Source of the DNA: Azadirachta indica
Taxonomy: Eukaryota; Streptophyta; Magnoliopsida; Sapindales; Meliaceae
Assembly (NCBI GenBank): GCA_022749755.1
Contig: CM040452.1
Span: 4,358,350 to 4,422,349, forward strand
DNA length: 64,000 nt
Direction: 5' to 3'
Positions 22,481-34,062 of the stretch are shown here, one piece after another. The notes beneath the pieces are model-generated. The model made no database searches. It was not told the origin of the DNA and was given only the letters and a program-made list of their open reading frames with translations. Position 1 is the first letter of the stretch. Each line of letters begins with the position of its first letter. The translations under genes and the position numbers were made by a program.

Positions 22481-24120
22481 GGCTTGTGAATTTTCTAAAA
22501 TCTTCTCTCTCTTTTACGCAAATTGTGTTTGATTGGCTCCAAAAATGAAACCCATTAAACCCAGAAGCGATATCGGTTACATGAACTCGTCTATCCGTCT
22601 TTCCTCGCAATCAAATCATGTTTCAAGAGACAGGGAAATTCTGGTAGAGAAATCCTAAAAACGTAAGAAGGCAAATCTTCGAGTTATGATGTTCGTGTGA
22701 TTTCATTTGCTTATTTATGTGTTTCTTACAAATTCAAAGACGGGTTGTTGATGTTGTTTGGTTTTTTTTTTTTTTTTTTTCTGATTTTAATTAAAATTAA
22801 ATTAAATTAAATTAAATTAATCATAGGATCTTAAATTGAATGTTAACTTTATATGGTTAATTAATTTAAAAAGGGTTTTATTTGGAATTATCAGAACTCT
22901 GAAACTTTATATGGTTAATTAATTTAAAAGGGTTTTATTTGGAATTATCAGAACTCAAAGTCAGAAAGGAACAAAAAGAGAACAAAGCAAGCAAGCAACC
23001 AAACCAACAAGGTGTTGCGGAGGATACATACACTCAGTTCCAGGCCTCAATCTCAACTCCTCTCATGGCTGGGCCTGGTCCACTACTGTAATTTTACATG
23101 TCAATTATCTATTTCTGCTAAAATAACAGTATTTATCTCTAATTCTTTTAGGTTTATTTTACTTTTAGATTAATAAAAAAGAAAAAAAATTATCTTTAAC
23201 TTTTTTCTTTTATTCTTTTGTCATTCATCAGATGATGAATATCACAAACATTACATTATATAAACATAGAAAACAATTAACATTTTAACATAAATCTCTA
23301 AAAAAATAGAATAATTTTGTAGACAATTAGATAAAATTTTATATATTAAAAAAATTAATTCATAACGTATTATAAAATTTGCAAATTACATAAAAGTATT
23401 CGAGCGTTCGAGTAGACGTTCATATATGCATTTCTATAAAAATTTTATGGTTGGCTCGTAAATCCCCTGAATAGAATACGTAAGTTTCAAATTCCAGACA
23501 AAATGAGCAAGACATTTCTCACTATTTGTGGATTCCGATGTGAGAATAATAGACTCACCAGTTTACATATAACACTATCACGATGTAATTAATATTAACA
23601 AAAAAAAGTAATTGCATGAATTAATATGATAACATTATATTGCAGTAGCATTTCACAATGCGATTGACAATGTCAGACAATTGTACGAAAAGATGTATGA
23701 TAACGGAAATTAAGGAAATTAAGGAAATTTTTTAAAAAGTATATATTTTTGTTTTGCCCTATATGCGAATATCAGAATGCTTCACCCAGTTTCAGAACAC
23801 TAACATTTTTGCGGAAAACAAATGTGAAATTACAGTTCGGAAAGGAGAAAAACTTTCTTCTCTGAAAGGCATCACATTGCAGTTCTATAACCGGTGTGAA
23901 GGTTTCGGAAAAAAATAATAATGCTAAAATAAAATAGGAAAGGAGGGGTCATATCTAAAAGTATTATTTCTTGCTTAATTCCAAAATCTGTTACAATGGT
24001 GTGCAGTTTGCATAAGTTAGCCTGGATTGAGCTTTTCTGGTGGTTTTGGATCCTCCAAAGGAGAAAAGGAAAAGGCATTTCTCGCTAAAACGTTGTTTTG
24101 TCCATGGATGGCTTTTCATA
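22481..24120. other. Homeobox promoter region and intergenic
   Basis: This stretch lies between the homeobox ATG and the SPP stop codon, both on the minus strand. It contains a long T run at 22762-22780, an ATTAA-type pentanucleotide run at 22786-22820 and a 57-bp tandem duplication at 22845-22956. 23100-23760 is AT-rich with no feature I recognise. Confidence 0.5.
22845..22956. repeat. 57-bp tandem duplication upstream of homeobox
   Basis: There are two adjacent copies of about 57 bases containing TTATATGGTTAATTAATTTA and GGAATTATCAGAACTC. They differ by about one A in an A run. The mirror copy is 55581-55692. It lies about 370-480 bases upstream of the homeobox ATG. Confidence 0.8.
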
Positions 24121-27100
24121 TCATTCGACCTTCTTGCTAGATGCAGATTTGACATCGCTACCTTCTTCGGATGTAACAGCAGTCTTTGATTCATCAAACT
24201 CCATCAACTGCACATATATTATTGTCAGATTGGAAAGCCCTTTGAATTGGTTCATATCAACTGCACATATATTATTGTCAGATTGGAAAGCCCTTTGAAT
24301 TGGTTCATATCAACTGCACATATATTATTGTCAGATTGGAAAGCCCTTTGAATTGGTTCATATGAGCAAGATCACACTAACATATGAAGGCGTTAAGAAC
24401 AAACCTGTTTGACTTCGCCATTCCATATGCAATGAGCAGCCAAGAATCCAATTACAGAAGGCACAATATACAAAAGTGCAGGCTGAATACCAACAGAAAG
24501 ATCACAATCAGCAAAAATATGCAGAAGAAAAAAAAAAAAGGAATCTTGGCATCGACTAATAAGATATAATAAAGAGTGTGTTCCCCTTCATCTAACAGAT
24601 AATCACTACATGCAAATTGGGGAAATTGGATGAAATAGAAGGAGAACATGCAAATAGTCACCTGTGCAGCCTGAAACCAGTTCATAACAACAATGGTAAG
24701 GACTAAGCCAACTGTGTATCCAAGAAAAGCACTCTTAAAGTACTGGCTCTCTTTCCCTCTGGACACATCAAATCGCAATGCTAGAGCCACAAAGATACCT
24801 GAATGCCAGAAATGAATATAACAACCAAATTATCAAATGCACATCAGCTATGATTTCAACCTTGCAGTTAGTTTTCTTCTTTTCATCCAACTGCCCCCAG
24901 GGTTCCCTGAATATTAACAGGCACTTAACCACACAACTTTCAGAAAAATCGTGAATCAATAATTCCCCCAACTTAATTTTCAACAACATACCAGGGATTA
25001 CAATGTCACCAAGTCCAAGCATGGAAAATGGTCGCGCAGAATCTGCTGTTGGAAACAAAAGCTGCAACATATATGAATAATCATTACAGTCAGAGAAGTC
25101 TAAAACAACACATCTAATAATAGCATGCTGTAGCAAACACAGTATAACTAAAAACACCAGAAGACTATATCTCAATCAAGCTGAAGCACTGACCTTGATT
25201 GGAGCATCAAAAGATTTTGCCACACTAACCATTACTGGAGTGAAGAAAACCCAGAAAATATCGTATACAAAAAGTCCAGCCTACAATGCATAAGAATTGT
25301 CAAAAAATCACATTGGAAAAAAAAATTTTGCTGAGCACACAGATACGTGATAAACAATTTTATAAAGCAACAACTAACACCATTCATATAAAAAAGAGAG
25401 AGTGCCAATACAAGAGTGTAAAAAGGACAAAAGCCAGATGGCGTGATCTGAAAAATCTCTGTTAACCGTGAAAACTTCTTACCAGAAGAATGGCACCAGT
25501 CTTGAAAGACCCAAGAGAAAGCATTTCAATACCCTAGCAAATTACAGAAAGGGAAAATGTTCACACCACAAAGCTTAATCAATAAATGCAAACTAAATAA
25601 AGAAAAAAAAATCCATAGGTGAATATCAATTCTCATTTTCTTTTCAATAATATACATGCTTGTGCAGACATCGTCACTCAATGAAGTGCCCAACATTAAC
25701 AGGATAGCGACACATAAAAACCATATTAAAATTTAAAGAACACCAATTTCCAACTCCATGTGTAATAAGAACAGCAAAGAGGAACTACATGGTCACTTAT
25801 TGACGAAAATCCATGCAAAGCAGTCACAAATAAATTATAAAAAAAAAAAGCAACTCAGTTTATTTAGGTGAAAATTAAAGTCATGTGACACTGCAGAAAA
25901 AGAAGAATAGAAGATTAATGCCATAACATATTACTTTTTTTTCTATATTCATGCCAAAAGCACTCTGCAAGCCAACAACAAATTTTGCATCTTATACATT
26001 TTGTTGGTATATAATGGCCTAAGCAATCCAATTGAATTAAAAATTCAAAATTATAAAATATCTTAGCATATAAAGGCCTCACAACATGCTCTTCAAATGG
26101 AAGATGTCAAACCTGAATGCAGAAGGCAAGGCCCAAAGTGTTGTTAGCCAGCCAATGTTTCTGTGAAGCATACCAAGCACAGAAAAAGGTCCCAGGGATG
26201 GCAGCAACAATCTGAGACCTTGTGAACTCAATCTCCAAAGCTGTGTAAGAAATGTGCAAAGAAAAACATCATTCTGCATGATGCAAGCAAGATAATGTCA
26301 AACAGATCAAATGAAAAAAGAACAGAAGACTGACATAAACACTTTAAACACGTAGAAAGACTCATCTTAAAAGAAGAGAGACCACCATGCGTTCAGCCAA
26401 AAGTTTCGTTTAAAGAATCTATATATGTTTATTCCGGTTGATATACAGATCAGTTCTACAATGCATAAGGATTAGAATACTAGCAGACTGCCCAAACAGT
26501 ATAACGATCAAAAAAACCTATTGTGGAACTTAAGCAATCTCCTCCATGGTGATTCTGGTGTTTGAAAAAAGGGCAGCACTAGTGCTAGTGATGCAAATAT
26601 ACCAAAAAGTTGACCTATTCCGCTCACTCTAATTCAAATCATGCCACCAGAATATAATGAGGCACAATGTAGCCAAAAGCCAACAAATTATAGGCCCAAA
26701 AGAATCTCCCCTCCTAATAAGAATGCACTGGAAGATAAGAAAACAGTTCAATGCCACATGAATGTGAACCATTAGCCAGAAATAAAAGATACAAAAGCTA
26801 ACAAGGCTTGTTTGATGGTCTTATTTGGTTCCATTGTAAAAGGTCATGTTCTGTTCTATTTTGTAGTTGCAACATTTTTCCCATCTGCTTTAATTCTGTC
26901 TCCAAAACTAACACATGAAGAAAGCATATTCCCTACATGTTTTCTTTCCAAAACAACAAAGAAGATGGTTTTAAAAGATTATATAAATTATCTTTTAAAT
27001 GTCACAAAGGAAAACGAAATGGTGAAAAATGAGACAACAGATCAATTAAATGTAGCCAAAAGGAGTACAAGTGATTTCAAGATAGTTAATGTTCTATCAG

Positions 27101-28914
27101 CCAACATTACCAGCATTCTTGTCTTAGAACAACCATCACCAAAATAAGTAGTCCAATATAATTGAACAAAGGGCTTACTGAGAAGCAACCCAGAAAACAA
27201 TCGCAACCAATTCACAATCTAAATTTACTATTATGCACTTGATGGACTATGTAACTAAAAATAATGAATTCACAAACATAAACCATTTGTTTCTTAAAAG
27301 AGAGAGAAGCAAGGAGGCCACATACAACGGAAATAGGGAAAATGCCACACAATAAGGTCCTCATTCCAATGTTTGGGCAAGAAACGTTTCATTGCTGGTA
27401 AGATTGTCGCCCTAGAAAAAACGGAAAAAAGAAATACATCAGATCATGTAGCCGACAGAACAAAACTCATTCAACTTTATATAGAAAAGTATTAGAAGCA
27501 AGAATAAAGGAACTCACGAAAGAGCAATGATCCCAAGAACAAAGAAATAGCAAGTCAATACAGCGTTAACCAAGTCTTTTGATAGAAACTTGAATAGTAA
27601 GAACAGCGATAACAGCATTGCACTCCCAACAAAAGGAAAGCGCATTGCATGCTCATTAGACATTGTCTCCTGCATTTTAGAAAAAGATAGTGGAAAGTTT
27701 GTTATGAACCACTGGAAAAAGGAAAAAGGAAAAAGGAACAAGGAAAGTAGAAAAAGTTGCTGGGAGTCAATGCCTGCTGTACTTACTGTTGGTGGAGTTG
27801 GCTTGACAGATCGATAGCAACCGACATAAACTGTAAGGCATGCTGTCAAAATAACATTTATGTTCGGGTCTACCTTCACAAGCAGTGGGGCCAAAGTTAA
27901 ACCTGCAACCACAAATGATGTGCATGAAAAGAAGATGGTCAAGCTCCTCAACCAACAAAAATACGAAAGAAGATGCTTCAAACAGCCTACCGTATTGGCA
28001 CCATCTTCTACTAGAAACTATTAACGTTTAATTTTGAAATGAGATATCTTTATCCAAAAACAAAATAGAAGAAAAGGGAGTTGGTCAAGAGAGGGCAAGG
28101 GTAAGATGACGAAAGCCTTGTAACCTATCAAGCGATCCAAAGAACATTAAGATGCAACACGTTAAAACTGTTCACAGCTTGTCAATATCATGATCAGAAA
28201 AAGATAGATCTCACACTCATCTCACATAACCAATCTCACCATTATCTCAACTAATCACCACTTCCATCACAAAACCTCAAATAATTATAGATGGTCATCC
28301 ACAACAATGAATAAACCTCTACTAAGAATCACTAACAGTGAACCCAAAATTCCACGTCTATCAAATTTTCACAAGCTAAACCTGTCAGTTGAATCACTAG
28401 TAGAGAAAACCACTGAATTGCTATATTCACTAAAATGCATAACCAAATCAAGGTCTGCACTAATAAACATCTCAAAAATGTTTCTGCAGCCAAATGCCAA
28501 TTTCTCAAAAATCGCAATCCATCCCACCTAGATGTTTTATCTCCAGTTCTACAAACTCCTATCAGGACAACGTTTATCTTCCATAAAAAAATTTTGAAAC
28601 ACGTGGCAGAGCTCACAATAAATGGATGATGTCCCATGTTAATTTTCGTTTCTAATGACAACATTCATCTGAAAATAAGCATAAAATCAATTTATTTGAT
28701 TCATTCAAAACGCATGCACATTCCGTATAACAAAAGGAACATTTTTTAACAGCCATATAGTCTTAAATTCATAATTATAAACACAAAACAGACAAGCAAC
28801 CGGAATGAAAATTCCCAATCAATCACAACACAGTCAATCAACCTCGTGATCAGGCTATTCGAAATAATGCAAACCTGCTAAAGCAAAATTCGTTATCCGT
28901 TCACAGTTCTTCAT
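24121..28914 (-). CDS. SPP: Signal peptide peptidase (intramembrane aspartyl protease), left copy
   Basis: This gene is the mirror of 49626-54420 with the same eleven-exon structure. The first exon begins MKNCERITNFALAG at 28914. The last exon is 24121-24207 and ends SSKKVE. I compared the exons that carry the membrane core and catalytic motifs and found no frame lesion. The protein is a presenilin-type GxGD aspartyl protease of the ER membrane that cuts signal peptides and other type II transmembrane segments. The catalytic motifs YD, GLGD and PAL are present (about D198, D239 and P290). Arm differences here fall in introns, for example the A-rich run near 24530. A 53-bp triplication precedes the last exon. 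Confidence 0.9.
24204..24362 (-). repeat. 53-bp x 3 tandem repeat over the SPP 3' splice site (left)
   Basis: Three head-to-tail 53-base units, mirror of 54179-54337. Each unit carries TATGTGCAG followed by TTGAT on the minus strand, so the acceptor of the last SPP intron is present three times. The units look identical to each other. Confidence 0.9.
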
Positions 28915-31824
28915 CTTTTACTTTGTTCAATCCAGCGGCCAAACTAACAGAAGCGGAAAAATAACACCACCCTACAACTGAAGGAATCAAGCGAAAAACA
29001 AAGAAGAAAAATCAATAAACAAAAAGCTGTAAAAACACGGAATTCATTCAATTTTTCGGGAAATTAAATCAGAAACCTGGGACGGAGAGAGAGAAACAAA
29101 GGATCTGTCTCTATTTCTCTCTCTAACAGTCGCTAAACATTCAGATCGGAGAGAAAGCCGAAGACTTTGAAGAACAAGAAAACGAATAATAAAAAAAAAT
29201 CAGATAGGGTTTTTGTTTCAGACTTTTTTACTAGGGGTTATTATTCCCTTAATCTCTGGCCCTTTATTAACGATTTACTCCCCTACATGTCTGTGACGCA
29301 ACACTAATCACTGCTAATGAAAATTAGAGATTGCTTGTAACAAAGCCGGAGTCAGCGTTGACTCAACACGTGGCGTTAGATTACAGGGCGATTTTGGGTG
29401 ATATTTGGATGGAGGACTGTTACGGAGTTGAGGTAGTAATTGTTTTGGTCAGTGCGTATCTCGAATGAAAGTGCACCGCATCCAGTAATAAAGTCGTTGA
29501 CAAGTATGGTTACCTTAAGTTCGCCACGTACTGTTGAGGTCTCACATCCAATCACATTTTGACATGTCAGCATCCAAAAATATCTTGTCTTCTCATACGT
29601 TAGTTCTCTTTCGTTTGCGCCTTGGGTAAACGGAGGTCGGATTTAATTTGACTTTAAATTTGGAAAAAATTTCGTCCCGCCCTACATTTGTTGATTGATT
29701 TTAAATAACGTCTTAATTGTTTACAAATTTACAATTCACCTCACATCATTAGTCCCAACCTTTAAATAATTCCTTAATGGTATAACCGTAAATCAATGAA
29801 TAAAAACTATTTTCCTTTTATCTTAATTCTCTTCTTTCACAATTTATGTTTATTAAAATTAATTTGTATATTTATTTTTATTAATTTAATACTAATTTAT
29901 AGAGAAAACAAAAAAGAGAAAAAGAGAGAGAGAAAGACCATCATATAAATTAAAGAAAAAAAATATTTTTATTATTAGTGCTTGCTTATTTTTTTTTTTT
30001 TGAAGTGTAAATATAATTTAGTTTCCATTGTATTTTAATTTAGCACTAAAAACTTAATAATTTTATATGAATAAAATAAGTTAAAATAACTTAATAAGTC
30101 AAACACATTATTCATAATATATTTCATATTTAAATTTATTCTATTTCATATTATTCAGACTTCAAATAAAAAAATCTTTAATCTTAAAATTATTTATATA
30201 TTTCATTTATCATAAGATCATGGTTTTCAGTCAACTGTGGTCAACTTTTTTATTTAATTGTTTGGAGATTGGACTAACGGCGTGGGGGCAGAATGTAGAC
30301 TAATAAACAATTAAGGAGTGATTTGTAAGTTTATTAATAAATAAAGGGGTAAAATGAAATTCACTCTCTAATTTTTACATTCTTTGAGTATCCCTAACCT
30401 TTACATTTTCTCTTGAAACTATTTTTACATGTTATTTAAAAAAAACAATGCAACATATTTTTTTTGTTGAATAAGTTTCTATATTGTTGATTATTTATGT
30501 TAATTACTGACAATAAAGACCTAAGTCTAATTAAATATTATGTGTTTTTTCACCTCTTCACCATTAACAATTAAATTATATCTATATGCCTACTTGTTTA
30601 AAAGTTAAATGTAATTTAATTTTTGTCATTCAAATACTTTAGAGGTAGTTAAAAATATCCGCTTAAAATTCATTAATTTTTTAATGAACTATCTAATTAT
30701 AATTTTAATATATCTATGAATTTGATTATTTTATAATTTATATAATTTATCTACCCATTACGATGTTATTATATGTAAAATTACTAATTTTTAGATATTT
30801 ATATTAAGACAACATAAATAAAAATAAATATAGTATTCAAAAACATTTAAATCTATATTTTAATTTATTGAGATAAGATAAAAAATAAATATATCTAAAA
30901 AATATCAAGCTTAGAAATTTTAAAAATAAATCTCAAATGAAATTAAAATTAAAATAAAGAAAAGGAGGTTGATCCTATGATATTATTTAGTTAATGTACT
31001 AAAATTAATTTTTAAGGTAATTTCGTCTACAAAATATTTTTAAACACCACATCTAATCATATAGTCATTTAGGCAAGTCCTAATAAGACAATTCTTGCCC
31101 TAAAATATTTTTAACCATTATATCTAATTTAATGTGATTTGGTTAAGCTTAACTAAATAAGTTTAAGATCATAACTTTAATTTGTTAAATGTTATATAAA
31201 ATAAATTAAATTTCTCTCAAATTTTAGTGTGAGTAAATTTCGAATTCGAAGAAAATCCTATAATAATTTTAGGGTAAAGTATTTATTTAGGAGGAAAGAA
31301 ACTCGAGTTTCCACAATCACCTTAGAATATATTACATATGAGTCTCCACAATTAAGTGAAAATAAATTTCTTCTAAATTAGAATAAATTTTACTCACAAT
31401 AGATGTAAAATTTTGCGGGCTATATCAATTCTTATCTACAGTAGATTTTTGATATAGTATTTATAAATTTTATATATAATTGTGCAATATCATAAACAAA
31501 TTAAACTCAAACTACTTGTTTTATCGTCAAATATTTTACTAAACCAATTACACCTACAATTTTAAATCTACAGTAAAATTAACGTGGTTTTTTGATAAGT
31601 GTCAGGACTTGTTTAATAAGCTATAATAAATTTGTCATTTTTAGTAAAAAAATACGGAGTATGGGACTTAACTGATAAACCACAAATTTGAAAGTTGCCC
31701 AAAGCCGCAGTTACCATGCTCGAACTTCTTCTTCATCGTGTCCATACACAGAGTCTCTGTTTCATTTCTGAACGAAGACTATCAATCATCTCGTAAGCGC
31801 CAAACAACGACTAAATTTCAAAAA
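28915..31824. other. SPP/PPR divergent intergenic region
   Basis: SPP leaves on the minus strand and PPR on the plus strand, so this 2.9 kb holds both promoters. 28915-29220 includes CT/GA-rich leader-like sequence (GAGAGAGAAACAAAG) probably belonging to the SPP 5' untranslated region. 29640-31690 is very AT-rich with no gene, RNA or complete transposon that I can recognise. Confidence 0.5.
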
Positions 31825-34062
31825 ATGCCGAAAATTCAACGGCTACCCTTTAAAATTTTCACTGTCAGAAACATCACAACCCGCAGAACACTATCTCTTC
31901 ACACTCGGATAAACCCTAACCCTTGTTCTCGTTCCAGCCATAGACAATGCCTCAGAACTCTCCAAACCTTAGAAACTTCTCTGAATTCAAATCAAGAACA
32001 AGTTTCGTCGACTGGGTCAGTGTCAGATTCTTTCTTGGTTGAGAAAATATTATTGAACTTAAAGCAAGGAAATGTAAATTTTTTGCGTAGCTATCAGTTT
32101 CGCTTAAACCCACTAATTGTAGTTGAGGTTTTACATCGTTTACGTGATAATTTGCAATTGAGTGAAAGGTTTATTGATTTTATTGCCTTGAATTGTCCAA
32201 ATTTTAAGCATTCATCAATGTCTTTAAGTGCTATGATTCACATTTTGGTACGTGGTCGGAGATTATCCGATGCACAAGCTTTGATTCTTAGAATGGTTAG
32301 AAAAAGTGGTGCTTCCCGCGTAGAAATTGTTGAGTCCTTGGTTTCTACATATAGTCATTGTGGTTCCAACAGTTTGATTTTTGATTTGTTGGTTAGGACC
32401 TATGTGCAAGCTAGAAAGTTGAGAGAAGGATCCGAGGCATTCCGTTTGTTGAGAAATAAGGGAATTTGTGTTTCCATTAATGCTTGCAATAGTCTTCTTG
32501 GCGGTTTAGTGAAGATTGGTTGGGTTGATTTGGCCTGGGAAGTTTACGTAGAGGTTGTTAGAAGTGGGATTGAACTGAATGTTTATACATTAAACATTAT
32601 GGTCAATGCATTGTGTAAAGATCATAAAATTGATAGCGCTATGGTCTTCTTATGTGAGATGGAAGGGAAAGGAGTCTATCCAGATACTGTGACATATAAT
32701 ACACTAATCAATGCATATTGTCGTGAAGGGCTTTTGGACAAAGCTTTTGAGTTGATGAACACAATGTCTGGTAAGGGGTTGAAACCGGGTGTTTTTACAT
32801 ATAATTCGCTTATAAATGGTTTATGCAAGAAGGGAAGATGTGAGAGGGCAAAAGAAGTTCTAGATGAGATGTTGGGAATGGGGTTAAGCCCTGATACTGC
32901 TACTTATAATACATTGCTGGTTGAAAGTTGCAGAAAAGAAAATATCTCAGAAGCTGAAGAAATTTTCCGTGAAATGTCCCGACAAGGTGTTGTTCCAGAT
33001 ATAGTTAGCTTCAGTTCACTGATTGGGATATTCTCAAGAAATGGACAGCTTGATAGAGCATTAGTCTATTTTAGGAAAATGAAAAGTGCCGGATTGGTTC
33101 CGGATAATGTGGTTTATACTATTCTTATTGATGGGTATTGTAGAAATGGTATCATGGTGGAAGCATTGAAAATGAGGGATGAAATGCTAGAGCAGGGTTG
33201 TGTTATGGATGTGGTTACATACAATACTATTTTGAATGGGCTGTGCCGGGCAAAGATGCTCACAGATGCAGACGGGCTGTTTAATGAGATGGTGGAAAGG
33301 GGTGTGTTTCCTGATTTTTATACTTTCACCACACTAATTAACGGACACTGTAAGGATGGGAATATGAATAAGGCACTAGACCTGTTTGATATAATGACAC
33401 AAAAGAATATTAAGCCAGACATAGTGACATACAACACGTTGATTGATGGGTTTTGCAAGGTTGGTGACATCAGTAAAGCTAATGAGCTATGGACTGATAT
33501 GATATCTCGAAAAATTCTCCCCAATTACATATCATATGGAATTCTAATAAATGGATTTTGCAGCATGGGTTGTGTTACCGAGGCATTCAGGTTGTGGTAT
33601 GAGATGGTTGGTAAAGGTATTAAGCCAACTCTTGTGACTTGTAACACTATTATAAAGGGATATTTCCGTTCTGGTGATGCATCAAAAGCAGATGAATTCC
33701 TAAGTAAAATGCTTTCAGAAGGGGTTGTTCCCGATAGCATAACCTACAACACTCTTATTAATGGCTTTGTTAAAGAAGAGAATATGGACAAAGCCTTTGC
33801 TTTGGTTAACAAGATGGAAAAGCAAGGGCTAGATCCAGATATTATTACATACAATGTAATTTTGAATGGGTTTTCCAGGCAAGGAAGAATGCAAGAGGCT
33901 GAGCTGATACTTTGTAGAATGATTGAAAAGGGGTTAAATCCTGATAGGTCCACCTACACATCATTAATAAATGGACATGTCAGCCAAAACAACTTAAAGG
34001 AAGCATTTCGTTTCCATGATGAAATGCTCCAAAGGGGATTTGTTCCAGATGATATGTTCTGA
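31825..34062 (+). CDS. P-class pentatricopeptide repeat protein
   Basis: This intronless gene encodes 745 residues and is the intact copy. The start is the ATG of MPKIQRLPFK, followed by an Arg/Ser/Thr-rich, acid-poor N-terminus typical of an organellar targeting peptide, probably mitochondrial. From about residue 186 to the C-terminus run sixteen uninterrupted 35-residue PPR units of the YNTLINGFCK...GxxPD type. A weaker unit precedes them. There is no E, E+ or DYW tail, so it is P-class and should bind organellar RNA in splicing, stability or processing, not in base deamination itself. An upstream ATG at 31716 is out of frame here but in frame in the right arm, which has two more bases (CAGAGAGTC against CAGAGTC). 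The true N-terminus is therefore uncertain. It resembles the At5g01110-type PPR proteins, recalled from memory only. Confidence 0.88.
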   Translation: MPKIQRLPFKIFTVRNITTRRTLSLHTRINPNPCSRSSHRQCLRTLQTLETSLNSNQEQVSSTGSVSDSFLVEKILLNLKQGNVNFLRSYQFRLNPLIVVEVLHRLRDNLQLSERFIDFIALNCPNFKHSSMSLSAMIHILVRGRRLSDAQALILRMVRKSGASRVEIVESLVSTYSHCGSNSLIFDLLVRTYVQARKLREGSEAFRLLRNKGICVSINACNSLLGGLVKIGWVDLAWEVYVEVVRSGIELNVYTLNIMVNALCKDHKIDSAMVFLCEMEGKGVYPDTVTYNTLINAYCREGLLDKAFELMNTMSGKGLKPGVFTYNSLINGLCKKGRCERAKEVLDEMLGMGLSPDTATYNTLLVESCRKENISEAEEIFREMSRQGVVPDIVSFSSLIGIFSRNGQLDRALVYFRKMKSAGLVPDNVVYTILIDGYCRNGIMVEALKMRDEMLEQGCVMDVVTYNTILNGLCRAKMLTDADGLFNEMVERGVFPDFYTFTTLINGHCKDGNMNKALDLFDIMTQKNIKPDIVTYNTLIDGFCKVGDISKANELWTDMISRKILPNYISYGILINGFCSMGCVTEAFRLWYEMVGKGIKPTLVTCNTIIKGYFRSGDASKADEFLSKMLSEGVVPDSITYNTLINGFVKEENMDKAFALVNKMEKQGLDPDIITYNVILNGFSRQGRMQEAELILCRMIEKGLNPDRSTYTSLINGHVSQNNLKEAFRFHDEMLQRGFVPDDMF

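Noticed and set aside
26812..27147. 111-codon open frame in an SPP intron
   Set aside because: Antisense to the intron between SPP exons 4 and 5, no known domain, and broken by an indel in the mirror arm.
33318..33953. Antisense open frames within the PPR gene
   Set aside because: Shadows of the PPR reading frame, repeated because the PPR units themselves repeat.
31825..34062. RNA-editing PPR protein (E/DYW class)
   Set aside because: The 35-residue units run to the last residue; no long or short variant units and no E or DYW domain follow.
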